Source: Ardenticatenales bacterium (lineage in GTDB: Bacteria > Chloroflexota > Anaerolineae > Ardenticatenales > Ardenticatenaceae). From it: DNA of 60,000 bases. Shown here piece by piece: positions 9,190-17,008 of the stretch. Location of the stretch: NCBI GenBank assembly GCA_020634795.1, contig JACKAZ010000011.1:1-60000 (forward strand), in the 5' to 3' direction. Numbering within the stretch: position 1 is the first letter of the stretch; every line of letters starts with the position of its first letter. The notes under the pieces were generated by a model, which searched no databases, was not told the DNA's origin, and saw only the letters and a program-made list of their open reading frames with translations. The position numbers were made by a program, and so were the translations under genes.

Positions 9190-9785
9190 GACGGGGCATT
9201 TTTGGCGGCAGCTTCGACCCGCCGCACCTGGGCCATCTGCTGTTGTCCGAGCGGGTGCGGGAAGCCCTGTCGCTCGACGTACTGCACTGGATGCCCGTGG
9301 CCCAATCGCCGTTCAAGCAGGGCCACGCCACGACCGACGCGGCCCACCGCATGGCGATGATCGAGGCCGCTATCGATGGTAATCCACGCTTTGAGCTCTC
9401 CGATGCCGACCTCCGCAGCAAAGCGCCGCATTACAGCGTTGATTTGCTCCGCGAATTGCGTGGCCGCTGGCCCCACGACGCGCTGATCTTTGTGATGGGC
9501 GGCGATGCCTTCAACGGCTTTGATCGCTGGCATCGGCCCCGCGAAATCTTGGCATTGGCGACGCTGGCCGTCGTGGGGCGGCCCGGCGATCCGCTGGAGG
9601 TCGAGCGGTTGACCGCGCAGTGGCCCGAACTGCGCGACCGGCTGGCCGTCGTCGAGATGCCCTTGATCGACCTCTCATCGACCGACATTCGACAGCGCGT
9701 CGGCGCGGGGCTGTCGATCCGCTACATGGTGCCAGCGGCGGTACGGCGGTATATCAGGCAGAAGGGGCTTTATCGGACGGACTGA
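9180..9785 (+). CDS. nadD: Nicotinate-nucleotide adenylyltransferase
   Basis: Transfers AMP to nicotinate mononucleotide in NAD synthesis, 201 aa. The nucleotidyltransferase motif GGSFDPPHLGH is at residues 9-19 and SSTDIR at 166-171. The ATG lies inside the last codons of obg (10-base overlap), so the two are translationally coupled. The obg-nadD pairing is common in bacteria, but rsfS, which often follows, is absent here. The gene runs convergently into the acyl-CoA dehydrogenase gene, 51 bases away. Confidence 0.95.
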   Translation: MALRRGIFGGSFDPPHLGHLLLSERVREALSLDVLHWMPVAQSPFKQGHATTDAAHRMAMIEAAIDGNPRFELSDADLRSKAPHYSVDLLRELRGRWPHDALIFVMGGDAFNGFDRWHRPREILALATLAVVGRPGDPLEVERLTAQWPELRDRLAVVEMPLIDLSSTDIRQRVGAGLSIRYMVPAAVRRYIRQKGLYRTD

Positions 9786-9836
9786 TCGACATCGTGCCGA
9801 GAAAGCACCACAAAAACGGCGGTTTTCGACGGCTGT

Positions 9837-10982
9837 CTATGACTCCCGCAGCACCTGCCGTGCAATGACAAGGCGCATGATCTCGCTGGTTCCTTCGCCG
9901 ATTTCGGTCAATCGGTTGTCGCGGTAGAGGCGTTCGACGGGATACTCGCGCGAATAGCCCATGCCGCCGTGTATCTGGATCGCTTGGAACGTCGCCCGTT
10001 CCGCCGCTTCAGAGGCGAAGAGCTTCGCCATTGCGGCCTGTTTTCCGAAAGGCTTGCCCGCATCCTTCAGCGCCGCCGCTTGGTAGAGCATCAGCCGCGC
10101 CGCTTCCAGCTCCATCGCCATGTCGGCCAGCTTGTTCTGGATTGCTTGGAAGTTGGCGATCTCCTGCCCGAAGGCGACCCGTTCCTTGGCGTAGGCAATT
10201 GAATGGTCGAGCGCCGCTTGGCCGAGGCCCAGCGCCATCGCCCCGATCGAGATACGGCCACCGTCGAGCGTCTTCATGAACTGGATGAATCCCTGTCCCA
10301 CATCGCCGACCCGGCGCGAATCGGGGACGCGCACCTCTTCAAAGAAGAGCGAAGAGGTGACGGAGCCTTTCAGCCCCATCTTCGGCTCATTTTTGCCAAT
10401 CACGTAGCCTGCGTCGCCCCGCTCCACGATCAGATTCGTGATCCCCTTCGACCCTTTGTCAGGATCGCTGACCGCTGCCACGATCACCCAATCGCCGATG
10501 CCGCCGCTGGTGATCCACATCTTCTGGCCGTTGATGATCCAATCTTCGCCGTCCCGCACGGCACGGGTGCGTAGCCCCGCCGCGTCCGACCCCGTCTGCG
10601 GCTCGGTCAGGCCAAAGCCCGCGAAACTTTCGCCACTGGTCAGCCGGGTCAGGTAGCTCTGCTTCTGCGCTTCGGTGCCGTAGTAGTAGAGCGGCGCACA
10701 GGCCAGCGAGATATGAGCGGCGTAGGTCAGGCCCGTAGAACCACAGGCGGCAGAGATCGCTTCGGTGGCGATCACGTACGCCACCGTATCCGCGCCCGCC
10801 CCGCCATATTCTTCCGGATAGACAAGGCCCATGAAGCCCGCATCGGCCAGCGCCTTGAAATTTTCATAGGGGAATTCGCCCGTCTCATCCACATGTTTGG
10901 CGTTGGGCGCAATCACATTCTGGGCGATGTCACGGATCGTCTCTCGAATCAGACGATTCTCATCGGAAAGCTCAAAATTCAC
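9837..10982 (-). CDS. Acyl-CoA dehydrogenase
   Basis: FAD enzyme that introduces the alpha-beta double bond in acyl-CoA, 381 aa. All three parts of the fold are present: an N-terminal helical domain, the beta-domain motif GFGLTEPQTGSDAAGL, and the C-terminal IGEGTSEIMR with the catalytic glutamate at about 363. It resembles the short/branched-chain (butyryl-CoA) subgroup, but the substrate cannot be fixed from sequence. GTG start with AAAGGAG upstream, and a good promoter at 11022-11049. No other beta-oxidation or electron-transfer flavoprotein gene is nearby. Confidence 0.93.
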   Translation of the reverse strand: MNFELSDENRLIRETIRDIAQNVIAPNAKHVDETGEFPYENFKALADAGFMGLVYPEEYGGAGADTVAYVIATEAISAACGSTGLTYAAHISLACAPLYYYGTEAQKQSYLTRLTSGESFAGFGLTEPQTGSDAAGLRTRAVRDGEDWIINGQKMWITSGGIGDWVIVAAVSDPDKGSKGITNLIVERGDAGYVIGKNEPKMGLKGSVTSSLFFEEVRVPDSRRVGDVGQGFIQFMKTLDGGRISIGAMALGLGQAALDHSIAYAKERVAFGQEIANFQAIQNKLADMAMELEAARLMLYQAAALKDAGKPFGKQAAMAKLFASEAAERATFQAIQIHGGMGYSREYPVERLYRDNRLTEIGEGTSEIMRLVIARQVLRES

Positions 10983-11021
10983 GGATAGATCTCCTTTGAT
11001 CGACGGTCGTTGCTGCCCGTG

Positions 11022-11049
11022 ATTATACGTCCTGTGAGGGAGGGAGCAA
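11022..11049 (-). promoter_or_regulatory. Sigma70-type promoter of the acyl-CoA dehydrogenase gene
   Basis: On the minus strand, TTGCTC (11049-11044), a 16-base spacer, then a perfect TATAAT (11027-11022). Predicted start near 11015, giving a leader of about 33 bases. Confidence 0.6.
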
Positions 11050-11132
11050 GGGGGACGGCGTTTGATACATTACGGCGTGCTGGGGTTACGGAACGGGGGG
11101 CATGGCCCTATCGTTTCAACGCTTCAATCCTT

Positions 11133-11230
11133 TTCGTTCTGCGTTCGGAGCCTGCCCTGAGCGGCGCCGAAGGGAGTGCAGTCGTTCGCGCAGCGTCCGA
11201 AGGAGTAGGGAGCGTGTCGAAGGGTTATCG
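11133..11230 (+). repeat. Diverged copy of the 37-bp GCGTTCGGAGC repeat
   Basis: Bases 11133-11171 match the 37-bp unit seen twice at 41444-41517 (TTCTGCGTTCGGAGC, then CTGCCCTGAGCG, then CGAAGGG) with a few changes. The following bases contain decayed pieces (GCGTCCGAAGGAG, GTGTCGAAGGG). This spurious reading frame gives SEPALSGAEG-type peptides. No gene is supported in 11051-11272. Confidence 0.75.
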
Positions 11231-11272
11231 TTCGACGCTTGATACTCCCCACGCCATGAGTACAATTCCCCC

Positions 11273-11995
11273 ATGTCAGAGTCATCATTCCAGTGCCGGT
11301 GGGACTGCCTTCAAAAGGAAATCGTGGCGGTGGCTGAGCGCTGTGGCCGCAACCCCTCAGAAATCACCGTCGTAGGGGTAAGCAAGGGTCATGCGCCCGA
11401 AGCGCTACAAGCCGCGTACGACGCTGGCTTTCGACGCTTCGGCGAGAACCGTGTCAGTGAGTTGTTGGAAAAGCAAGCCGCGCTCGCGCTGCCGCAGGCG
11501 GAGTGGCATTTCATCGGCCATTTGCAAAGTCGTAAGGCCAAAGCGCTGATCGGTCAGGTCGATCTGATTCACAGTCTCGATCGGCTATCGTTGGCGCAGG
11601 AGCTGTCGAAGCGGGCGGTCGCTGCGGAGCGCACGGTGAGGGCGTTGTTGCAGCTCAACGTGAGCGGCGAGGAGAGCAAGGATGGCTGGGAAATCGCCGA
11701 GGAAGCGGATGAAGCATCACTCCTACATGACCTAGATGCGATCTTGGCTCTGCCGCAGTTGCAGATCGACGGGCTGATGACGATGGCGCCCTATTACGAA
11801 GAGGCGGCCCGTACCCAGCCCCTTTTCGCCCGACTGTACGAACTGCGCGAACGTTTACGCCAGCGATATTCCGATTTACCGTTGCCCATTCTGTCGATGG
11901 GCATGAGTAACGATTTTCACTACGCCATTACCGAAGGCGCGACCCATCTGCGGATCGGTACGGCCCTCTTTGGCCGCCGCCGCTACGACCGTTAG
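11273..11995 (+). CDS. YggS-family PLP homeostasis protein
   Basis: PLP-binding single-domain protein (PLPBP/YggS, PROSC family) that buffers pyridoxal phosphate and affects amino-acid metabolism, 240 aa. The Schiff-base lysine is K38 in VVGVSKGH; the family motifs FGENRV, WHFIGHLQSRKAK and LSMGMSNDFHYAI are present. The following YggT gene is the usual neighbour (ylmE-ylmG arrangement), 16 bases downstream. An in-frame insertion-like acidic stretch (EIAEEADEAS) occurs in the middle. Confidence 0.93.
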   Translation: MSESSFQCRWDCLQKEIVAVAERCGRNPSEITVVGVSKGHAPEALQAAYDAGFRRFGENRVSELLEKQAALALPQAEWHFIGHLQSRKAKALIGQVDLIHSLDRLSLAQELSKRAVAAERTVRALLQLNVSGEESKDGWEIAEEADEASLLHDLDAILALPQLQIDGLMTMAPYYEEAARTQPLFARLYELRERLRQRYSDLPLPILSMGMSNDFHYAITEGATHLRIGTALFGRRRYDR

Positions 11996-12011
11996 CAACA
12001 AGGAAGAACGA

Positions 12012-12281
12012 ATGCTTGTCCAAATCGTCGGATTGATCTTCACTATCATCAACTGGCTCGTGCGGGCCCGTATCCTGATGTCGTGGTTGCCCATGCTGGG
12101 CGTACGCCTCGACCCCTACAACCCCATCGTTCGATTCCTGATCGACTCGACCGACTGGCTGTTGGAGCCGTTCCGCCGGATCATTCCGCCGGTCGCCAAT
12201 ATGGATTTCAGCCCGATCGTGGCGATCTTGGTGCTGAATTTGGTGCAGAATATGGTGATGGGGCTGTTGACGAGTGCCTAA
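12012..12281 (+). CDS. YggT family membrane protein
   Basis: Small integral membrane protein of the YggT/YlmG family, 89 aa, with two hydrophobic segments (LVQIVGLIFTIINWLV and FSPIVAILVLNLVQNMVMGLL) and the family sequence between them (ILMSWLP, DPYNPIVRFLIDSTDWLLEPFRRIIPP). Its function is not settled; relatives affect cell division or thylakoid and ion homeostasis. The ATG at 12012 follows AAGGAAG. Forms an operon with the YggS gene. Confidence 0.92.
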   Translation: MLVQIVGLIFTIINWLVRARILMSWLPMLGVRLDPYNPIVRFLIDSTDWLLEPFRRIIPPVANMDFSPIVAILVLNLVQNMVMGLLTSA

Positions 12282-12323
12282 ACCAGCGTTCGATGCGACC
12301 CATGCCGCGAAGGGAGAAGAGCG

Positions 12324-13010
12324 ATGAGCCGTGCACGATGGTCTAGGGTGAAGTATCTCGGTTTTAGCCTGATGGTGCTGCTCTCCTTGATGGGCTGCGG
12401 CGGGGGAACCAACGACGTGGGAGCGGCGCAGGAGCCAGCGGTGAACCCAACGATGAACAACCCAGAGCAGAGCAATGGAGCAGAGGCCGTGCAACGGGCC
12501 GCGATCACTTTCTTGGCGGATGCGCTGGAGGTGACGCCGGCCGATGTCGAGGTCGTTCGCTTCGCGGCGCGGGAGTGGCCCGACGATGGGCTGGGCTGCG
12601 ACGCCGAGAGCGGCGGCGGATCGCCGGTTGCGGGCTATCACCTGCTGGCCCGCGTCAACGACAGTCAGTATGATGTCCGCACCAACGGTGACGGCTCGCT
12701 GATCGTCCGCTGCGAAGCGACGACGAGTGAGCGCGGCGATGACACATCGCCCGAAACGCAGCAGGCCCGTGCCTTCCTCGCCGAGCAGCTCAACGATGTG
12801 CCGGATAGCTTCGTGTTGATCGAGAAGAAGGCGGTCACTTGGCGGGACGGCTCACTCGGCTGCCCGCAACCCGACGAAATGTACATGATGGCCCTGATCG
12901 ATGGCTATCAGTTCATTTTCGAGCGAGGTAACAGACGCTTCTACATCCACACCGACCAATCCCTCGACCAGATGATCCTCTGCGACAACCCCGAAGAGCC
13001 GTTGAATTAG
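12324..13010 (+). CDS. Secreted lipoprotein with internal duplication
   Basis: 228 aa. An N-terminal signal with hydrophobic core (LGFSLMVLLSL) ends in LMGC, making C25 the likely lipidated cysteine, followed by a polar linker to ~50. The mature part is two copies of one ~75-residue unit (about 53-130 and 146-222). Each has a helix containing ALEV/QLND, then W-x-D-x-x-LGC, an aromatic strand (GYHLLARV / GYQFIFER) and a final C (IVRC / ILCD). The paired cysteines suggest one disulfide per unit. Function unknown. It follows yggT by 42 bases and has GGGAGA before the ATG. Confidence 0.75.
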   Translation: MSRARWSRVKYLGFSLMVLLSLMGCGGGTNDVGAAQEPAVNPTMNNPEQSNGAEAVQRAAITFLADALEVTPADVEVVRFAAREWPDDGLGCDAESGGGSPVAGYHLLARVNDSQYDVRTNGDGSLIVRCEATTSERGDDTSPETQQARAFLAEQLNDVPDSFVLIEKKAVTWRDGSLGCPQPDEMYMMALIDGYQFIFERGNRRFYIHTDQSLDQMILCDNPEEPLN

Positions 13011-13182
13011 CGAGCGCGCCGCTGGCCGATCCGCGACGACGGATGAAGGGGGGAATTGAGAATGAAGAAGTTTAGGCTTGGCCCAGGGTTCTGGATGGCG
13101 GTTCCGATTGAGAGGTTGGTGCCATATATCGGCCCTATCTCCGGCACCCGTCGACGTCAAACCTCGTAACGCCACAAACTCA

Positions 13183-14121
13183 TCACCGCTCCATCACTTC
13201 AACGTGTAACAACGTGCGCGTCTCTGCCACATCGGCATCAATCTGCGCGATCAGCGCCTCCAACGAGTCAAACTTGGCTTCGGGGCGAAGGTAGTGGGTA
13301 AATTCGATGGTGATCCATTGATCGTAGAGGTCGCCCGTCCAATCGAGGATATAGCTTTCGACGTTGCGCGCCACATCGTCATCGAAGGTGGGGCGCACCC
13401 CGACGTTGATCGCGCTGGGCAACCGTTGTCCGTCGGCCAGCCAGGTATAACCGGCGTAGATGCCATCGGCGGGCAAGGCCAGGGTCGCGGGGGGGACCAC
13501 GTTGGCCGTTGGGTAGCCGATGGTTCGACCCCGTTTGGCGCCGTGAACCACAACGCCCCCCAGTGTCACAGCACGGCCCAGTAACCGCGCTGCCTCGTCC
13601 ATTGCGCCTGCTGCCAGCGCCGCCCGAATACGAGAACTGCTGATGATCTCGCCCCCGTCAGAGAGCAGCGGCAGTGAGTCAACCCGAATGCCGTGCGGTT
13701 CCCCCCACGCTTGCATGAAAGCCACATCCCCTTCCCGCTTGTAGCCCATCGCAAAATCGCTGCCGATCCAGATTTCGCGCGGGCGGAGCGCGTTGTGCAA
13801 CTGCTGCATGAAGTCGGCGGCGCGGGTCTCCATCAGCGCACGGTTGAAGGTGAGCAATCCCAGCAGATCCAACTCAGCCGCTTCCAACAGGTCGATCTTC
13901 TGCGCGGTGGTCGTCAGCAGCGGTGGCGGTCCGTGGGGTCGCAAGACGGTGGCCGGATGGGGGTCGAAAGTGATGAGGGCACTCTTCACGCCCAACGCGG
14001 CGGCGCGGTCGTGGACATGGTTGATCAGCGCCTGATGGCCCCGATGAACCCCGTCAAAGTTGCCGATCGTCAGGACCGATTCGCCTACGAAGGGAGAAAA
14101 GTCATCACGTAAAAGTTGCAT
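13183..14121 (-). CDS. ribF: Bifunctional riboflavin kinase / FAD synthetase
   Basis: Makes FMN from riboflavin and FAD from FMN, 312 aa. The N-terminal adenylyltransferase domain has GNFDGVHRGH at 20-29 and ISSSRIR near 160; the C-terminal kinase domain has GRTIGYPTANV near 197. I take the ATG at 14121-14119; a TTG five codons upstream is also possible, and neither has a strong ribosome site. Last gene of the nusA-infB-truB cluster, separated from truB by 196 bases that contain a decayed piece of the 9-bp repeat module (14191-14210). Confidence 0.94.
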   Translation of the reverse strand: MQLLRDDFSPFVGESVLTIGNFDGVHRGHQALINHVHDRAAALGVKSALITFDPHPATVLRPHGPPPLLTTTAQKIDLLEAAELDLLGLLTFNRALMETRAADFMQQLHNALRPREIWIGSDFAMGYKREGDVAFMQAWGEPHGIRVDSLPLLSDGGEIISSSRIRAALAAGAMDEAARLLGRAVTLGGVVVHGAKRGRTIGYPTANVVPPATLALPADGIYAGYTWLADGQRLPSAINVGVRPTFDDDVARNVESYILDWTGDLYDQWITIEFTHYLRPEAKFDSLEALIAQIDADVAETRTLLHVEVMER

Positions 14122-14190
14122 GGATCGCTGGGTCAATGCGCCGAGTGCGGCGAATTTTGTGGAAACGCCTCAGTGGCGCGTCGGTACCTT

Positions 14191-14210
14191 GTGAGTTGGG
14201 AGTTTAGGCG
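14191..14210 (-). repeat. Decayed piece of the 9-bp repeat module upstream of ribF
   Basis: GTGAGTTGGGAGTTTAGGCG on the plus strand resembles the GAGTTTGG and GGGAGTTAGGCG blocks at 7029-7075. It reads in the same relative orientation to the downstream gene (ribF, minus strand) as the better arrays. Confidence 0.4.
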
Positions 14211-14317
14211 TTCTGGCGTTCAGGAGTGCGGAGTCAACGGGTGTCCTGGCACGGTTGGGTTTTTAGATGGCCACTCTGCATTGCGTTGTAGATTCAAGAT
14301 ATGGACCCCGTCGCTCT

Positions 14318-15205
14318 CTATCCGTTCGGCGCGCTCAGGAAGACTTTCTGCGGCTGCCAACCGCGATCGGCCCGCCACCTGACGATGGCGACGAGGTTGC
14401 CCGCCGCGTCGAGCGCGCGGACGGGGCCCGCTTGGGAAAGCAGCGGTCCGTCGAGCGACTGGCCACGCGAAAGCGCCAGGTGCGCCGCCTCATCCACAGG
14501 AAAGGACGGCAGATGGGAAAGGCCCGCACCCAACGGCAGCAGCCAGCCGCGCAAGGTCGCGGGGTCGGCCGCGCGGATGGCAGCGAGTGGGGTCGCCTGC
14601 GCCAAGCTGAAATCGCCAATCGCCGTCCGCCGCAGCCCGCTGAGGTGCGCCCCCACCCCCAGCGCCTCGCCCAGATCGTGGGCGAGCGAACGGATGTATG
14701 TGCCCTTGGCACAATGGACATGTAGCGTCAAATAGGGCGGGGACCAGTCAGATAGCGTCAGCTCGTAGATCGTGACAGGCCGGGCTTCCAGCTCGACCGT
14801 TTCGCCGCGCCGCGCCTTCTTGTAAAGTGCCTCGCCCCCCCGCTTTAACGCCGAGTAGATCGGCGGCTTCTGTAGGATCTCCCCGCGAAACGCCGTAAGC
14901 TGTACGTCGATCGTCGCCTGATCCGGCAGCGGCCCGTCATGGGTCGAAACGATCTCGCCGTCGGCGTCGTAGCTGTCGGTGCGCTGCCCGAGGTGCAGTT
15001 CGGCCTCGTAGCGCTTGTCGCGGGCTAACAGATATTCGAGTGTGCGCGTCGCACGGCCCAAAGCGACCAGTATCAACCCCGTGGCCAGCGGATCGAGCGT
15101 GCCCGCATGGCCGACCTTGCGCTGGCCCGCCGCGCGACGCACCGCTTGGACGATATCGTGGGAACTGATGCCGCCCGGCTTGTCGATCAGCAGCAGGCCG
15201 TCCAT
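14318..15205 (-). CDS. truB: tRNA pseudouridine-55 synthase
   Basis: Forms pseudouridine 55 in the T loop of tRNAs, 295 aa. The N-terminal LLLIDKPGGISSHDIV and the catalytic motif GHAGTLDPLATG, with nucleophile D38, are intact. The RYEAELHLG and GTYIRSLAHDLGEALG motifs follow. The ATG at 15205-15203 is preferred; the frame continues to a TTG at 15217 without extra family sequence. 266 bases separate it from nrnA. Confidence 0.95.
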   Translation of the reverse strand: MDGLLLIDKPGGISSHDIVQAVRRAAGQRKVGHAGTLDPLATGLILVALGRATRTLEYLLARDKRYEAELHLGQRTDSYDADGEIVSTHDGPLPDQATIDVQLTAFRGEILQKPPIYSALKRGGEALYKKARRGETVELEARPVTIYELTLSDWSPPYLTLHVHCAKGTYIRSLAHDLGEALGVGAHLSGLRRTAIGDFSLAQATPLAAIRAADPATLRGWLLPLGAGLSHLPSFPVDEAAHLALSRGQSLDGPLLSQAGPVRALDAAGNLVAIVRWRADRGWQPQKVFLSAPNG

Positions 15206-15471
15206 CAGGCGAGCCAACGCGGGGCAGCGGCTGTGAAATGGCGACTGGCGAAGGGCGAAGGGGGTGCTGATAATCCGTCTTGGCGCATCTTACAGTTGTC
15301 GCTCCGATAGGGTGCGGACGCGAGGAAGGAAGGCAGCGGGTAGCCCGCCTGCCCTAGCGTCGGCGCAGCCTTGTCGCGCGGAACGAATTCCCGCGGCTGG
15401 TGTCCCGCCAGCATCAGCCCACTCCCCCAGGGGTCAGACCACAAAACACATGGGCACGCGCAACGTTTCAG
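15206..15471. other. truB-nrnA spacer, no gene found
   Basis: 266 GC-rich bases with no convincing start, ribosome site or RNA fold. Contains tandem GGCGA(A)GGG-like blocks at 15237-15263 and a short inverted repeat around CGGGTAGCCCG. The gap is long for this normally compact operon, so truB-ribF may have its own promoter. Confidence 0.5.
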
Positions 15472-16476
15472 CTACGCCCCGCTATCCGTGTGCGACGCTG
15501 AGACCAACCGCTTCGCAGCAGGCACGATCTGTGCCACCGCCTCGTCGAGTGGCAGCGCGACCGTGGCCCCCGCTGCCTGGGCGTGACCGCCACCGCCCCA
15601 CTCGAGCGCCAGTGCCGCAACGTCAGTGTCGGGATTGGAGCGGAACGAGAGGCGGGTCTGGCCGTCCTCTTGCTCCACAAAAAGAATGGAGAGCGCCACG
15701 CCGCGCACATTACGCAGGAAGGAAACAATGCCACTCCCATCGCCCTCCGAGGCATTCACCGCGTTTCGATCCACGAGGCGACTCAGCGCGTAGGCCACGC
15801 CATCCTCGATGGTCGCCGTGGCAAGGACGCGGCCCCAAAGCATGGCATCGGCCTCGCTCTTCAGCGCGATCCCCTCGCGGATGATGTCGGCGAGCGGTGC
15901 GCCCCGCCGCATCAACGAGGCGACGGCATCGAGCAGTTCGGGCGTGGTGTGGTCGGTGGTGAAGGCGTTGGTGTCGGTGACGCAGCCGGTGGCAAGGCAG
16001 GTCGCCGCCCGTTGATCGACGGGCCACGCGGCCTGCAACGCCAGCGCATAGACCATCTGCGCGGTCGCGGCGAAGCGGGAATCGACCCAGCTTTCGTCGG
16101 CAAAGCCGGTGTTGGTCTTGTGATGGTCGATCGCGATCAGCGGCGGGCGGGACGGATCGTTAAGCGCAGCGCTGAAATTCGCCCCGTAGCGCCGCTCGTC
16201 CGAACCATCCAGCGCCACGATCAGGTCGTGATCCGCCACCGGCAGGTCGGCGACCGTCTCCGCACCGGGCAAGAAGCTCAGATTCGCCGAGAGCGGATCG
16301 GCAAAGGAAACGGTGACCCGTTTACCCAAGCCGCGCAGCAGCCACATCAGCCCCAACGCCGCGCCGACCGCATCCCCGTCCGGCCGCTCGTGGCCGAAAA
16401 GGATGGGCCGTTCGGAAGCGACCAAGCGGTTGATCAGACGGTCGATCGTCGCCACGCTAGACGTCGTCTGTCTCAT
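15472..16476 (-). CDS. nrnA: DHH-family phosphoesterase (NrnA type)
   Basis: Degrades nanoRNA and/or 3',5'-phosphoadenosine (pAp), 334 aa. The DHH domain has GHERPDGDAVG at 28-38 and DHH at 117-119 with metal-binding Asp/His; the DHHA1 domain ends in GGGGHAQAAG at 294-303. The ATG at 16476-16474 lies inside rbfA (20-base overlap), indicating coupling. The rbfA-nrnA-truB order is typical of Gram-positives and relatives. Which activity (NrnA or a single-substrate pAp phosphatase) dominates cannot be told from sequence. Confidence 0.9.
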   Translation of the reverse strand: MRQTTSSVATIDRLINRLVASERPILFGHERPDGDAVGAALGLMWLLRGLGKRVTVSFADPLSANLSFLPGAETVADLPVADHDLIVALDGSDERRYGANFSAALNDPSRPPLIAIDHHKTNTGFADESWVDSRFAATAQMVYALALQAAWPVDQRAATCLATGCVTDTNAFTTDHTTPELLDAVASLMRRGAPLADIIREGIALKSEADAMLWGRVLATATIEDGVAYALSRLVDRNAVNASEGDGSGIVSFLRNVRGVALSILFVEQEDGQTRLSFRSNPDTDVAALALEWGGGGHAQAAGATVALPLDEAVAQIVPAAKRLVSASHTDSGA

Positions 16477-16840
16477 CCAACACCGGCGGATTGACGCGCC
16501 GCTCTTCTTCGATCTGGTCGAAGAGATCGAGCACACGCTGGGTCTCAATCGCCGCGTCGTCGTAGCGGAAGCTCAGATCGGGCGTGTAGCGCAGATTCAA
16601 CTGCTCCGCCAGCACGCCGCGGAAGAAGCCCTTGGCATGGGTAAAGGCCTCTTCGACCTCTTGGGCCGAATAATCCTCATCTTCACTCACGAAGTAGATC
16701 ATCGCATGAGAGGCGTCGCGATTGACCGATACGCGCGTCAGCTCCACCATCTGCAGGCGTGGGTCATCCACATCGCTCAACAGGCTGGTGCTCAAAAGTT
16801 CTAGGATTCGGCTGTTCAGTCGCTCTTGTCGTCGAGTCAT
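16457..16840 (-). CDS. rbfA: 30S ribosome-binding factor A
   Basis: Cold-shock ribosome maturation factor that acts on the 16S 5' helix, 127 aa. KH-like fold with DPRLQMVELTRVSVNRDASHA and a C-terminal LRYTPDLSFRYDDA as in the family. ATG at 16840-16838. It follows infB after a 168-base spacer and overlaps nrnA. Confidence 0.93.
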   Translation of the reverse strand: MTRRQERLNSRILELLSTSLLSDVDDPRLQMVELTRVSVNRDASHAMIYFVSEDEDYSAQEVEEAFTHAKGFFRGVLAEQLNLRYTPDLSFRYDDAAIETQRVLDLFDQIEEERRVNPPVLDETDDV

Positions 16841-17008
16841 GGTGATAAGTGTAAATTCGTTAGTACCTGATCAACGGTCTCATTCGTTGCACTGACGTGG
16901 GATGACCCCTTGCAGGGGCGGCGCGCATCGTGGCTTGGCATTGTACTTATGTCAACGACCAGCACCGGTTTGCGCTGCCCCAATCTGAACCCTCAATCGT
17001 GTGAGCGC

